A stretch of DNA of 41,262 bases, taken from DASRRB01 sp036732755 (GTDB lineage Bacteria > Planctomycetota > B15-G4 > SIAN01). The notes under the pieces are model-generated. The model did no database searches. It had not been told where the DNA came from and was given only the letters and a program-made list of their open reading frames with translations. The stretch covers positions 1 through 41,262 of the forward strand of contig DAINBU010000036.1 of NCBI GenBank assembly GCA_036732755.1, written 5' to 3'. Shown here in pieces: positions 16,915-23,674 of the stretch. Position 1 is the stretch's first letter. Each line of letters starts with the position of its first letter. The position numbers and the translations under genes are program-made.

Positions 16915-17393
16915 GACAGGAGGCGCGGAGAAGCGCCGGAGCAACGTCCAGCCAGTGCTTCCCCACCGGCAACGAGGACACGTCTGCGCAGTCCTCCGCT
17001 AGAGTGCCGTTTGCCCATCCCGGGAGAGGAAAGCGAAAAGGTCCGCCGCCGCGGAGCCGCCGTGCGCCCCGAGCGCGGCCCAGCAGAGCGTGGTCGTGCT
17101 CAGGTTGCTGGNNNNNNNNNNGAGTGCCGTTTGCCCATCCCAAGGAAAGAAGGCGAAAGCAAGCGGTTTCAATGGGTCTCAGTCACTCACCTCCAGCGTC
17201 CGGCGAATCGAAGCAGCGTCCGAACAGGCGGTGCCGGCCCGAGCTGCGGTGCTCCGCAATCACGTCGAGGGGCTCCTGCCTAGCGCCTCGGCGGCCGTCG
17301 GAGGCCGTCTGCTACTGGCACTCCGCCGAATTGCGCCAGCATCGCTTGGAAAGTTGCGCGCGAGGCGGAGAGAGGCCGCGACAAGGGCGCGCC
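16915..17393. other. non-coding stretch with assembly gap and a repeated 20-mer
   Basis: I see no supportable gene. A weak hairpin GGCGC-GCGCC (16922-16937) follows the beta-helix gene and may end its transcript. GAGTGCCGTTTGCCCATCCC occurs at 17002-17021 and again at 17122-17141, directly after ten N at 17112-17121. The two copies then diverge into similar purine-rich tracts. The gap may hide tandem units or a small insertion. Confidence 0.6.
17112..17121. other. assembly gap (10 N) inside the mobile element
   Basis: Unlike the gap in purL, the two contig ends share no overlap beyond one base. The right contig begins with a 20-mer already present 120 bp upstream. The true length of missing sequence is unknown, so unseen element genes are possible here. 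Confidence 0.95.
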
Positions 17394-17651
17394 GTGCCCT
17401 CGCTCGTCCGATTCGATTTTCGGACGCTCGGCACGGAACAGGGCTTCTATCGCCTGCGCCAGCTCCTCGCCGTCGGTTTGGTGGAGCAAGAGCTCACGAC
17501 GGCGAAGGCGCGTCTGCTTCTCAAGATCGCCGAGGACCTGCGCGATTCCTTACCCCGCCCAGAATCGCCCCGATTCGCCCACCTGCTCGCCGAGGCCGTG
17601 CAGCAACGGACCGACGATGCGGTGCCAGCGATCGACGAGGCGGAGCCGTGA
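17394..17651 (+). CDS. small protein of unknown function in the element
   Basis: I do not recognise this 85-residue product. A GTG start is chosen because the frame turns protein-like there (VPSLVRFDFRTLGTEQGFYRL). It then has an amphipathic helical stretch (RLRQLLAVGLVEQELTTAKA, KARLLLKIAEDLRDS) and an acidic end. AAGGGC lies about ten bases upstream as a weak ribosome site. The next gene follows after 78 bp that hold an inverted repeat. A small helical regulator or replication accessory is possible, but nothing shows it. Confidence 0.45.
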   Translation: MPSLVRFDFRTLGTEQGFYRLRQLLAVGLVEQELTTAKARLLLKIAEDLRDSLPRPESPRFAHLLAEAVQQRTDDAVPAIDEAEP

Positions 17652-17668
17652 TCGATTGATCCAAGAAA

Positions 17669-17715
17669 AAGGGCCGAGCGCGCGCGACTGCGAATCACTG
17701 CGCACCCGGCCCCTT
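17669..17715 (+). repeat. hairpin just before a ribosome binding site
   Basis: AAGGGCCG (17669-17676) can pair with CGGCCCCTT (17707-17715) with one bulged C. The right arm ends one base before AAGGAG (17717-17722), the ribosome site of the gene at 17730. It could end transcription from the left or tune translation of that gene. Confidence 0.45.
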
Positions 17716-17729
17716 CAAGGAGTACGGAA

Positions 17730-18911
17730 ATGAGTCTCGCGCAGGGCGAGCCGGAGCGCAATCCGGCTCCGTCCGACGCGGTCACTCTCGGCGATCGCCT
17801 CCGAGGCATGTTTGAAGTCGTGACGCGCGGTCTCGCCCGGCTCGACGACATCGCCTGCTGCGTCCCCGTGCATCGTGGTGCCGGACGCAACCAGGAATGT
17901 CGGCACGGCGACCGTTTGCCAGGTGATCCTGAACTCCAGCGAAAACCGAATGCTCGGCGCCACTCGTGGATGTCCCAGGAGACCGCCAATCCGTGGTTCC
18001 TTTCGCTCGCGGACGAACTCCGCGCAACGACCGCCGGCATCGGCGAGATTACCGACGACACACTCGCTCCATTCGGGCTCGTCGGACCTCGATTCGTGGA
18101 GGGAGCCAAGACGTGGGCGAGCGCGGCCCACGCGGCGCGTGACGTCGTTCGCTCCGTACGGGAGGCGGTGGCAGCGGCAGAAGCGGCCGCAGCGCGCCGG
18201 CAAGCACCATCACCCTCCACGTACTCCCGCAAGGAATACGAAAAGGGGCAGGACGAGGCGTTGGACCGCTTCGAGGCGATCGCGAAGTCGGACGAGATGC
18301 GCGCGGCCGCGGAGGAAGAACGTAAACGTATCCGCTCTGAGCGCTTCAACATCGATTGGGACGAGGCGATCCTCGTCGAGCGGGACTACGCGGTGGAGCG
18401 GAAGCACTTTAAGCGCACGCTCACCGACGAGGAACGACAGCGGCAGGCGGTCGAAGGAGCCGCGGCGGAGCTCGCGAGACGTCGGCGCGATGAATTGCTC
18501 TATGCGCTCGCAGCACTGTGTCGGGGGCATCCCGTCGATCTGCGCCGCCGGATCAGCGCGGAGCTGGCGGTCGAGATCGAGAAACTGCGCGTCACGGCGA
18601 ACGGCGTCCACGGCGGCGGCGCGCGCGTGGAGGCGGCTCCGGGCGCGACACACTCCGAGGACTTCGCCACAGTGAACTGGTTCGGCGTGAAGTACCACTT
18701 CAACCCGACGCAGGCGCGCTGCATCGGGCTGCTCTGGGCCGAGTGGAAAAAGGGCGATCTGGGTCTCAACCAGTCGACGATCGGCGACAAGATCGAGACC
18801 GCTTCTGACAACTTCCGACTCGCACACTCGTTTCGCGACCACCCCGCGTGGGGGACGCTGATTCAGAAGGAAGCGGAGGGAGTCTTCCGGCTCGCAACGC
18901 CGAAAACCTAG
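17730..18911 (+). CDS. unknown element protein, coiled coil plus possible winged-helix end
   Basis: The ATG has AAGGAG seven bases upstream. The 393-residue protein has no recognisable catalytic motif. Residues 130-270 are highly charged and helical (EYEKGQDEALDRFEAIAKSD, EEERKRIRSER, TDEERQRQAVEGAAAELARR), likely a coiled coil. The C-terminal 80 residues (FATVNWFGVKYHFNPTQARC ... LNQSTIGDKIE) look like a winged-helix DNA-binding domain of the kind I recall downstream of replication genes in planctomycete elements. Residues 45-80 have unusual composition, and a local frameshift there cannot be ruled out. It precedes the HTH-primase cluster by 87 bp, so a role in replication or control is plausible but unproved. 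Confidence 0.6.
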   Translation: MSLAQGEPERNPAPSDAVTLGDRLRGMFEVVTRGLARLDDIACCVPVHRGAGRNQECRHGDRLPGDPELQRKPNARRHSWMSQETANPWFLSLADELRATTAGIGEITDDTLAPFGLVGPRFVEGAKTWASAAHAARDVVRSVREAVAAAEAAAARRQAPSPSTYSRKEYEKGQDEALDRFEAIAKSDEMRAAAEEERKRIRSERFNIDWDEAILVERDYAVERKHFKRTLTDEERQRQAVEGAAAELARRRRDELLYALAALCRGHPVDLRRRISAELAVEIEKLRVTANGVHGGGARVEAAPGATHSEDFATVNWFGVKYHFNPTQARCIGLLWAEWKKGDLGLNQSTIGDKIETASDNFRLAHSFRDHPAWGTLIQKEAEGVFRLATPKT

Positions 18912-18998
18912 CCGGCCGCGCGACGAGTCCCGTAGGAATCACGCCGGAATCACGGCCGGCGCACGGCTGCTGCACAAGGCGATCGCCAGTCTGCGGGA

Positions 18999-19214
18999 AT
19001 GGAAAAACCACCCGCATCCCTGGTCACGGTCCGAACGCTTTCGCGGCTCTTCGGCGTCCCCCCGAAGTGGCTGAAGAACGAGGCGCTGGCGGGCCGCATT
19101 CCGTCGCTCAAGGCCGACGGTCGCTGGCTGTTCAACGTCTCAGCGGTCGAGCGGGTCCTCCTCGACCGTGCCGCGCGCGTGGCGGTGACGTCGGAGGGCG
19201 CCCGCGATGAGTGA
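18999..19214 (+). CDS. excisionase-like helix-turn-helix protein (first)
   Basis: The 71-residue protein is one HTH domain: LVTVRTLSRLFGVPPKWLKNE, then the wing-like GRIPSLKADGRWLFNVSAVER. This is the MerR/AlpA/Xis pattern that uses an HTH followed by GRWxFxxxxVE. Such proteins act as recombination directionality factors or as repressors in integrative elements. Its end overlaps the next gene by 8 nt, which starts a chain of four coupled genes leading to the integrase. In the 87 bp upstream, GGAATCACG occurs twice, 11 bp apart (about 18930-18950), and could be its operator. Confidence 0.72.
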   Translation: MEKPPASLVTVRTLSRLFGVPPKWLKNEALAGRIPSLKADGRWLFNVSAVERVLLDRAARVAVTSEGARDE

Positions 19215-19575
19215 CGCCCCTCGGCTCCCGTCCTTCTGCAACCGGCGGCGTTCGATCGCGCCGCCCGTCCCGACCTCGCCGGTCGTATCGCAGTACGCGA
19301 GGCTGTTCAGCGTCGAGCAGACCGCGACCTACTGCTCATGCGCGAAGCGACAGGTTCGATACTGGATCGCGCGCGGGCTGCTGCACCCCGTCCGGCTCGA
19401 CCGGCGACTTCGGATCGACCGCGTCGAGGTCGATCGACTAATCGAGCGCGCCATGCAGCGCGACCTCCGGCCGCCGCCCCGAGCGTCGACTCCGAAACGA
19501 GTGGATCCGTCTCCACCAGGGGGCTCCGCGTCCAGGAGCCTCACCGGGTCGATTTCTCGGGAGGCCGCCCCATGA
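19207..19575 (+). CDS. excisionase-like helix-turn-helix protein (second)
   Basis: The 122-residue protein contains an HTH_17/MerR-like core at about residues 30-85: LFSVEQTATYCSCAKRQVRY, then WIARGLLHPVRLDRRLRIDR and VEVDRLIERAM. The tail is basic and Pro/Ser-rich. Having two different HTH proteins of this type side by side suggests one is the excisionase and the other a regulator, though which is which cannot be read. It starts inside the preceding gene (8-nt overlap) and ends in an ATGA overlap with the primase, so translation is coupled on both sides. Confidence 0.7.
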   Translation: MSDAPRLPSFCNRRRSIAPPVPTSPVVSQYARLFSVEQTATYCSCAKRQVRYWIARGLLHPVRLDRRLRIDRVEVDRLIERAMQRDLRPPPRASTPKRVDPSPPGGSASRSLTGSISREAAP

Positions 19576-21806
19576 GCGGGCCGGAAATGGATCGACCGCG
19601 CGAGCCCGAACCGGACCAGGGAGTGGGCTCGACGCGGCCGACCGTCGAAAAGAGCGACGACCAGTCTATCGCCGCACGCCTTGCCACTCGCTTGACGAGC
19701 GAGCACCTCGCGCAGCTCAAGGCGTCCGGCATCGACGACGAGCTGATCCTCGAGCGCGGCTACGAGAGCGTGCGCACGCTCACCGAGGCGAACGACGTCC
19801 TCGTCGATCGCGGCTTCTCGCGCGACGCGAAGCAGCTCCGGACCGGCCTGCTGATCCCGCTGCACGGCGTCGCTGGCGGCGTGGTCGGCAACCAGCTCCG
19901 GCCCGACTCGCCGCGCGTCACGAAGGACGGCAAGCCGATCAGGTACGAGACGCCGAAGGGCGCCCGGATGCGCCTCGACGTGCACCCACGCGTCTGCCCG
20001 ATGCTCGCCGACCCGAGGGCGCCGCTGCTCATCACCGAAGGCGTGAAGAAGGGCGACGCGGCGGCGAGCCGCGGCCTCTGCTGCGTCGCGTTGCTCGGCG
20101 TCTGGAACTGGCGCGGGAGGAACGAGCAAGGTGGAACCACGGCGCTCGCCGACTGGGATTCGATCGCGCTCAACGGTCGCGAGGTGTTGATTGCCTTCGA
20201 CAGCGACGCGATGACGAAGCGAGCGGTCGCGTCCGCGCTCGCGCGCTTGAAGGCGTTTCTCGAATTGCGCGGCGCGCGCGTCCGAGTCGTCTACCTGCCG
20301 GGCGGCGAGAACGGCGACAAAGTCGGCCTCGACGACTTCTTCGTCGGCGGTGGAACCGTCGAGCAGCTCTTCGCCCTCGCAACCGACGTCGTGCGCGAGC
20401 CGCCGCGCGCGGCCCCGACGAACGGCGCGACGGGCGCGGACGAGCAGCCGCACCCGCGCACCGATTCGGCGAACGTGCGGCGCCTCGTGCTCCTGCACGG
20501 GAGCGACCTCCACTACGTGCCGGTGTGGAAGCGGTTCCTGACCTGGACCGGCCGGAAGTGGGCGACCGACGACGGCGGCGTGCGCGCGCTCGCCATGACC
20601 AGAAAGGTCGCGCCCGCCATCCGCGGCGAGGCGGTGGCGGCGAAGACCTCGGACGAGCGCGACGAGCTGTGGCGCTGGGCGAAGTCGTCCGAGTCGCGCG
20701 AGCGCCGGCAGGCGATGCTCGCGCTCGTCCCGGCCGAGGACGGAATCGCGATCGATCACGAGCAGTTCGACACCGACCCGATGTTGCTCGGCGTGAAGAA
20801 CGGCGTCATCGACCTGCGGACGGGCGACCTGCGGCCGCACACGCGCGAGGACTACATCACGCGCGTCGCGCCGGTCGAGTATCTGGACGCCGCTGCGCCG
20901 ACCTGGAACACCTTCCTGGAGCGCGTCCTGCCCGACGGGGAGGTGCGCCTCTTCGTGCAGCGCGCGGCGGGCTACTCGATCACCGGGGACGTTGGCGGGG
21001 AATCGCTTTTCTTCGCATACGGCTCCGGCGCGAACGGCAAGTCGAAGTTCCTCGGCGCCATGCTCGACCTGCTCGGGCGCGACCTCAGCTACGCCGCGCC
21101 GTCCGAACTGATTGCGATGCAGAAGCACCGCGGCCACCCGACCGAGGTCGCCGCGCTGCACGGGAAGCGGCTCGTCACCTGCAACGAACTCGACGCCGGC
21201 CTGCGCCTCGACGAGGCGCGCGTGAAGCAGCTCACCGGTGGCGATCGGCTCACGGCGCGCCGCATGAAGGAGGACTTCTGGGACTTCGCGCCCACCTTCA
21301 AGCTGTGGCTCGCCGGCAACCACCGACCGCGGGTCCTCGGCACCGACGAGGGAATCTGGCGCCGGCTGCTGCTCGTCCCCTTCACCGTCACGATCCCGCC
21401 CGAGGAACGCGACCAGCACCTCGCCGCGAAGCTGCGCGCCGAGCTGCCGGGAATCCTGCGGTGGGCAATCGACGGCGCCCTCCTGTGGCAGCGCGACGGG
21501 CTCGCGCCGCCGGCGACGGTAACTGCTGCGTCGAATGAGTACCGCGCGGAGCAGGACGGGCTGGCCGACTTCCTCGCGGCGCGCTGCGCGCGTCTTCGCA
21601 ACGCCCGCGCGGGCGCGGCGCAGCTCTACGCCGCCTACGGGAACTGGTGCGCCGAGGTCGGCGAGGAGCCCGTCAGCGGCACGCTGTTCGGCACCATGCT
21701 GCGCGAGCGCGGCTTCGAGCGCGTGGTGTCCGGCGGGCGCCGCTTCTACGTGGGCTTGAAGCTGCTCGAAGCCGTCCTCGACGACGCGCAGGCAGGTGCG
21801 CCATGA
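19572..21806 (+). CDS. phage/plasmid primase-helicase, P4 alpha / D5 type
   Basis: This is the replication protein of the element. The 744-residue product has an N-terminal DUF3854/Toprim-like part at about 60-260, with PLLITEGVKKGDAAA and VLIAFDSDAMTK as the metal-binding blocks. Then comes a D5_N-type linker (GVKNGVIDLRTGDLRPHTRE) and a superfamily 3 helicase: Walker A GSGANGKSKF at 484-493, a Walker B/sensor region GKRLVTCNELDAG, and LAGNHRPRVLGTDEGIWRR. The C-terminus is a winged-helix domain (GTLFGTMLRERGFER). The ATG overlaps the previous stop and has GGGAGGCC upstream; the frame before it is a shadow. It should prime and unwind DNA at an element origin, so the element probably replicates after excision. 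Confidence 0.92.
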   Translation: MSGPEMDRPREPEPDQGVGSTRPTVEKSDDQSIAARLATRLTSEHLAQLKASGIDDELILERGYESVRTLTEANDVLVDRGFSRDAKQLRTGLLIPLHGVAGGVVGNQLRPDSPRVTKDGKPIRYETPKGARMRLDVHPRVCPMLADPRAPLLITEGVKKGDAAASRGLCCVALLGVWNWRGRNEQGGTTALADWDSIALNGREVLIAFDSDAMTKRAVASALARLKAFLELRGARVRVVYLPGGENGDKVGLDDFFVGGGTVEQLFALATDVVREPPRAAPTNGATGADEQPHPRTDSANVRRLVLLHGSDLHYVPVWKRFLTWTGRKWATDDGGVRALAMTRKVAPAIRGEAVAAKTSDERDELWRWAKSSESRERRQAMLALVPAEDGIAIDHEQFDTDPMLLGVKNGVIDLRTGDLRPHTREDYITRVAPVEYLDAAAPTWNTFLERVLPDGEVRLFVQRAAGYSITGDVGGESLFFAYGSGANGKSKFLGAMLDLLGRDLSYAAPSELIAMQKHRGHPTEVAALHGKRLVTCNELDAGLRLDEARVKQLTGGDRLTARRMKEDFWDFAPTFKLWLAGNHRPRVLGTDEGIWRRLLLVPFTVTIPPEERDQHLAAKLRAELPGILRWAIDGALLWQRDGLAPPATVTAASNEYRAEQDGLADFLAARCARLRNARAGAAQLYAAYGNWCAEVGEEPVSGTLFGTMLRERGFERVVSGGRRFYVGLKLLEAVLDDAQAGAP

Positions 21807-22204
21807 CCAGGGCACGCGACGGCGTGGTGAAGGTTGGTGAAGGTATTCCCATTCATTCGGCAGTGCAGCTCTCGCGATATCGGCGAGCCGGAGAACCCTC
21901 ACCGACCCTCACCGACTTGCCGATGTCATCTAGGGCTTGCGCAGGGTCGCAGGACGGCAATACTACGGGAGTGCCGAAGCAGAAGTCGCTCACTGATCAG
22001 GTTCGCCGCGCAATCCTCGACGCGCCGATCAGCCGCTACGAGTTGGCGAAGCGGCTCGGCGTCTCGCAAGGAACGCTCGGGGACTTCGTTCACGGCCGGA
22101 CGGGGATCGGGAGCGAACTGCTCGACCAGGTCGCGGTCGAGCTGGGACTGCGGCTCGTCGTAGCCGACACGCGACCGCGGCGGCCGAAGAAGACGAGGAG
22201 GTAG
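21803..22204 (+). CDS. Xre-like helix-turn-helix protein
   Basis: The C-terminal half is a Cro/CI-type HTH: SLTDQVRRAILDAPISRYEL, then AKRLGVSQGTLGDFVHGRTG and IGSELLDQVAVELGLRL, with a basic end. I take the ATG at 21803 because it overlaps the primase stop (ATGA), like the other joins in this cluster, and AGGCAGGT lies before it. The first 56 residues are then low-complexity and are encoded over the nested inverted repeat. A GTG at 21971 would give just the 77-residue HTH part but has no spaced ribosome site. It probably represses the integrase or the replication genes. The integrase starts 3 nt after its stop. Confidence 0.72.
   Translation: MTRARDGVVKVGEGIPIHSAVQLSRYRRAGEPSPTLTDLPMSSRACAGSQDGNTTGVPKQKSLTDQVRRAILDAPISRYELAKRLGVSQGTLGDFVHGRTGIGSELLDQVAVELGLRLVVADTRPRRPKKTRR
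21826..21913 (+). repeat. nested inverted repeat, candidate origin or RNA switch
   Basis: The left arm 21826-21844 is a tandem of GGTGAAGGTT-type units. The right arm 21895-21913 is a tandem of ACCCTCACCG units in inverse orientation. They match at 16 of 19 positions plus one wobble. Between them CTCG-CGATATCG-GCGAG (21871-21887) forms a second palindrome. The structure lies within the coding start of the Xre-like gene just after the primase, where P4-like elements often carry origin signals. Confidence 0.6.
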
Positions 22205-22207
22205 GCA

Positions 22208-23674
22208 ATGGCATCCCTGCTCAAGCGGAAGGGTTCCCCGTCCTGGTGGGTCGCGTGGAGCGATCGCGGCGTGCGTCGCTTCGTGAGCGCGAAGACGGCT
22301 GACAAGTCGGGCGCGGCGCTGGTCCTCGCCAAGTACGCCGAGCGCGAGCTGAACTGGCGTCATGGCCTCTCGACCGCCAGCGAGGACCGCCTCGAAGACG
22401 CTGCGGCGACCCCGCTGCGCGAGCACGCTGGCAACTACGTCGCGAACCTCAAGGCGGAGGGACGCAGCGACCAGCACGTCGAGGACGTGCGCCTCGCGTT
22501 GGAGCTGCTCGTCGCGCACCTCGGCGGCGACGCCGCCCGCCTCTTCGACCTCGATGCGGACTCGGTGCGCGCCTTCCTGGAAGCGCGGAAGGCGTCGGAG
22601 GGCTGGAAGTCGTCGCGCTCCTGGAACAAGTGGCGCTCGATCGCGGTCTCGTTCGCGAACTGGCTCACGAAGACGGGCCGCCTCGCCGCCAACCCGCTCG
22701 CGTCCGTGCCGGTGGCGAAGGGAGCGCCGACCGTGAAGCGGCGCGCGCTCACGGCCGACGAGCTGGCGCGCCTCTTCGAGGCCGCCGACGAGCGCGGGCC
22801 GCGGGTGGGCCTCTGGTTCCGCCTCGCGTTCTACGCGGGGCTGCGCCGCGGCGAGCTGGCCAAGCTCAAGTGGGGCAACGTCGACCTCGACGGCGCCGTC
22901 CTCACGATCACGCCCGACGTCGGCAAGGCGAAGGGACGAGTGGACCGCGTGCCCCTGCACGACGCGCTGCGCGCGCCGCTGCGGGCGTTCCGACCGGAGC
23001 TGTGCACGCCCGCCGCGCTCGTCTTCGGCGGGCGTCCTGTCGGGCACGAACTGCGGCGCTTCGTCTTCAAGCGCGCCGGGATCGCCACCGAGAACGCCGC
23101 CGGCGAGCGCGTCGACCTGCACGCGCTGCGCGCGACGCTCGCGACCAACCTCGCGGCGGCCGGCGCGGCGCCGATCACGACGCAGCGGCTCCTGCGCCAC
23201 TCCTCTTTCGCCGTGACCAGCGCGCACTATGTCCGCTTGGGCGACGACGCGCTGCGCGACGGCCTCGACCTCGTCGGCACGCCGAAGCACGCGGCACCGG
23301 CCAACGTCGTGCGCCAAGCCGCGAGCGGCGAGATTCGGCAGGCGGCGACGGACACGAACAGCTTGACAGCGGCCACTGCTAACAGAACTGCACGCGGTCG
23401 GTGCAACGTCCCGGGAGAGAACGCTACTCTCAGTGCACTCGCGATCGCCGAGAACGCGAAAACGAGAAGCGCTGTAAACAGCGTCGAATCGCCGAACGGA
23501 AGCAAAGTAGCGAGGATGGCGGAACTGGCAGACGCGCCGGGCTTAGAATCCGGTGGAGCAATCCGTGGGGGTTCAACTCCCCCTCCTCGCACCAGGCGCA
23601 AGAGGTCGATCGCCGTCAGTGGCGCGCGTCCGCGCCCCTCCGAAGCCGGACCGGCAGCACGTTCGAGGTCGTGA
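22208..23674 (+). CDS. tyrosine recombinase (integrase) reading through the att site
   Basis: The start has GAGGAGG upstream. The 488-residue frame has an SAM-like core-binding domain at about 70-165 and a catalytic domain with Arg213 (AGLRRGEL), Lys243, His305 and Arg308 (LHALRATL), His331 (LLRHSSF) and the nucleophile Tyr341 (AHYVRLG). The catalytic domain ends near residue 350. The frame continues through candidate arm sites, enters the 46-bp att core at residue 435, crosses the whole tRNA-Leu and stops 80 bp beyond it in host DNA. In the excised circle the same frame would instead run into the ORF at 14048-14290. It catalyses integration into and excision from tRNA-Leu. Whether the tail is required is unknown. 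Confidence 0.93.
   Translation: MASLLKRKGSPSWWVAWSDRGVRRFVSAKTADKSGAALVLAKYAERELNWRHGLSTASEDRLEDAAATPLREHAGNYVANLKAEGRSDQHVEDVRLALELLVAHLGGDAARLFDLDADSVRAFLEARKASEGWKSSRSWNKWRSIAVSFANWLTKTGRLAANPLASVPVAKGAPTVKRRALTADELARLFEAADERGPRVGLWFRLAFYAGLRRGELAKLKWGNVDLDGAVLTITPDVGKAKGRVDRVPLHDALRAPLRAFRPELCTPAALVFGGRPVGHELRRFVFKRAGIATENAAGERVDLHALRATLATNLAAAGAAPITTQRLLRHSSFAVTSAHYVRLGDDALRDGLDLVGTPKHAAPANVVRQAASGEIRQAATDTNSLTAATANRTARGRCNVPGENATLSALAIAENAKTRSAVNSVESPNGSKVARMAELADAPGLESGGAIRGGSTPPPRTRRKRSIAVSGARPRPSEAGPAARSRS
23375..23385 (+). repeat. candidate integrase arm site, right
   Basis: ACTGCTAACAG is an exact match to 14111-14121 in the same orientation, 124 bp inside attR, followed in both places by a similar GCACGC tract. 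It lies within the integrase frame. Confidence 0.5.
23470..23483 (+). repeat. palindrome CGCTGTAAACAGCG near attR
   Basis: This perfect 14-bp palindrome lies 26 bp before attR. Its core CTGTAAACAG resembles the arm sequence CTGCTAACAG, so it may bind the integrase or the excisionase-like proteins. Confidence 0.45.
23510..23555 (+). repeat. attR: element-supplied 5' half of tRNA-Leu
   Basis: Identical over 46 bp to attL at 14042-14087. It forms the 5' half of the intact tRNA-Leu. The sequence before it belongs to the element (end of the integrase frame), and the sequence after it is the host tRNA 3' half. Confidence 0.95.
23510..23594 (+). tRNA. tRNA-Leu (TAG anticodon), hybrid of element and host
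   Basis: The acceptor stem GCGAGGA pairs with TCCTCGC, the anticodon loop is CTTAGAA (anticodon TAG, reading CUA and other CUN), a long variable arm marks class II, the T arm is GGGGG-TTCAACT-CCCCC, and CCA is encoded. The first 46 nt come from the element and the rest from the host. The original host promoter is now 9.5 kb away, so transcription must start in the element, possibly together with the integrase. Confidence 0.96.

Larger units (their letters stand above)
14042..23555 (+). mobile_element. integrative element in tRNA-Leu, about 9.5 kb
   Basis: Two perfect 46-bp direct repeats (14042-14087 and 23510-23555), both equal to the 5' half of a tRNA-Leu gene, bound this tract. Only the right copy is followed by the tRNA 3' half, so recombination took place in the anticodon-arm region and the element supplied a new 5' half. 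Next to the right end is a tyrosine integrase with complete catalytic residues. Inside are a D5-type primase-helicase, two excisionase-like HTH proteins, an Xre-like protein, a PC4-like protein, a secreted beta-helix protein and two unknowns, all on one strand. No capsid, terminase or relaxase gene is visible, so it resembles a phage satellite or an integrative mobilisable element. It contains a 10-N gap. Confidence 0.92.

Noticed and set aside
17002..17141. A CRISPR array, suggested by the repeated 20-mer.
   Set aside because: Only two copies are seen, one next to an assembly gap, the spacing exceeds 90 bp, and no cas gene is present.
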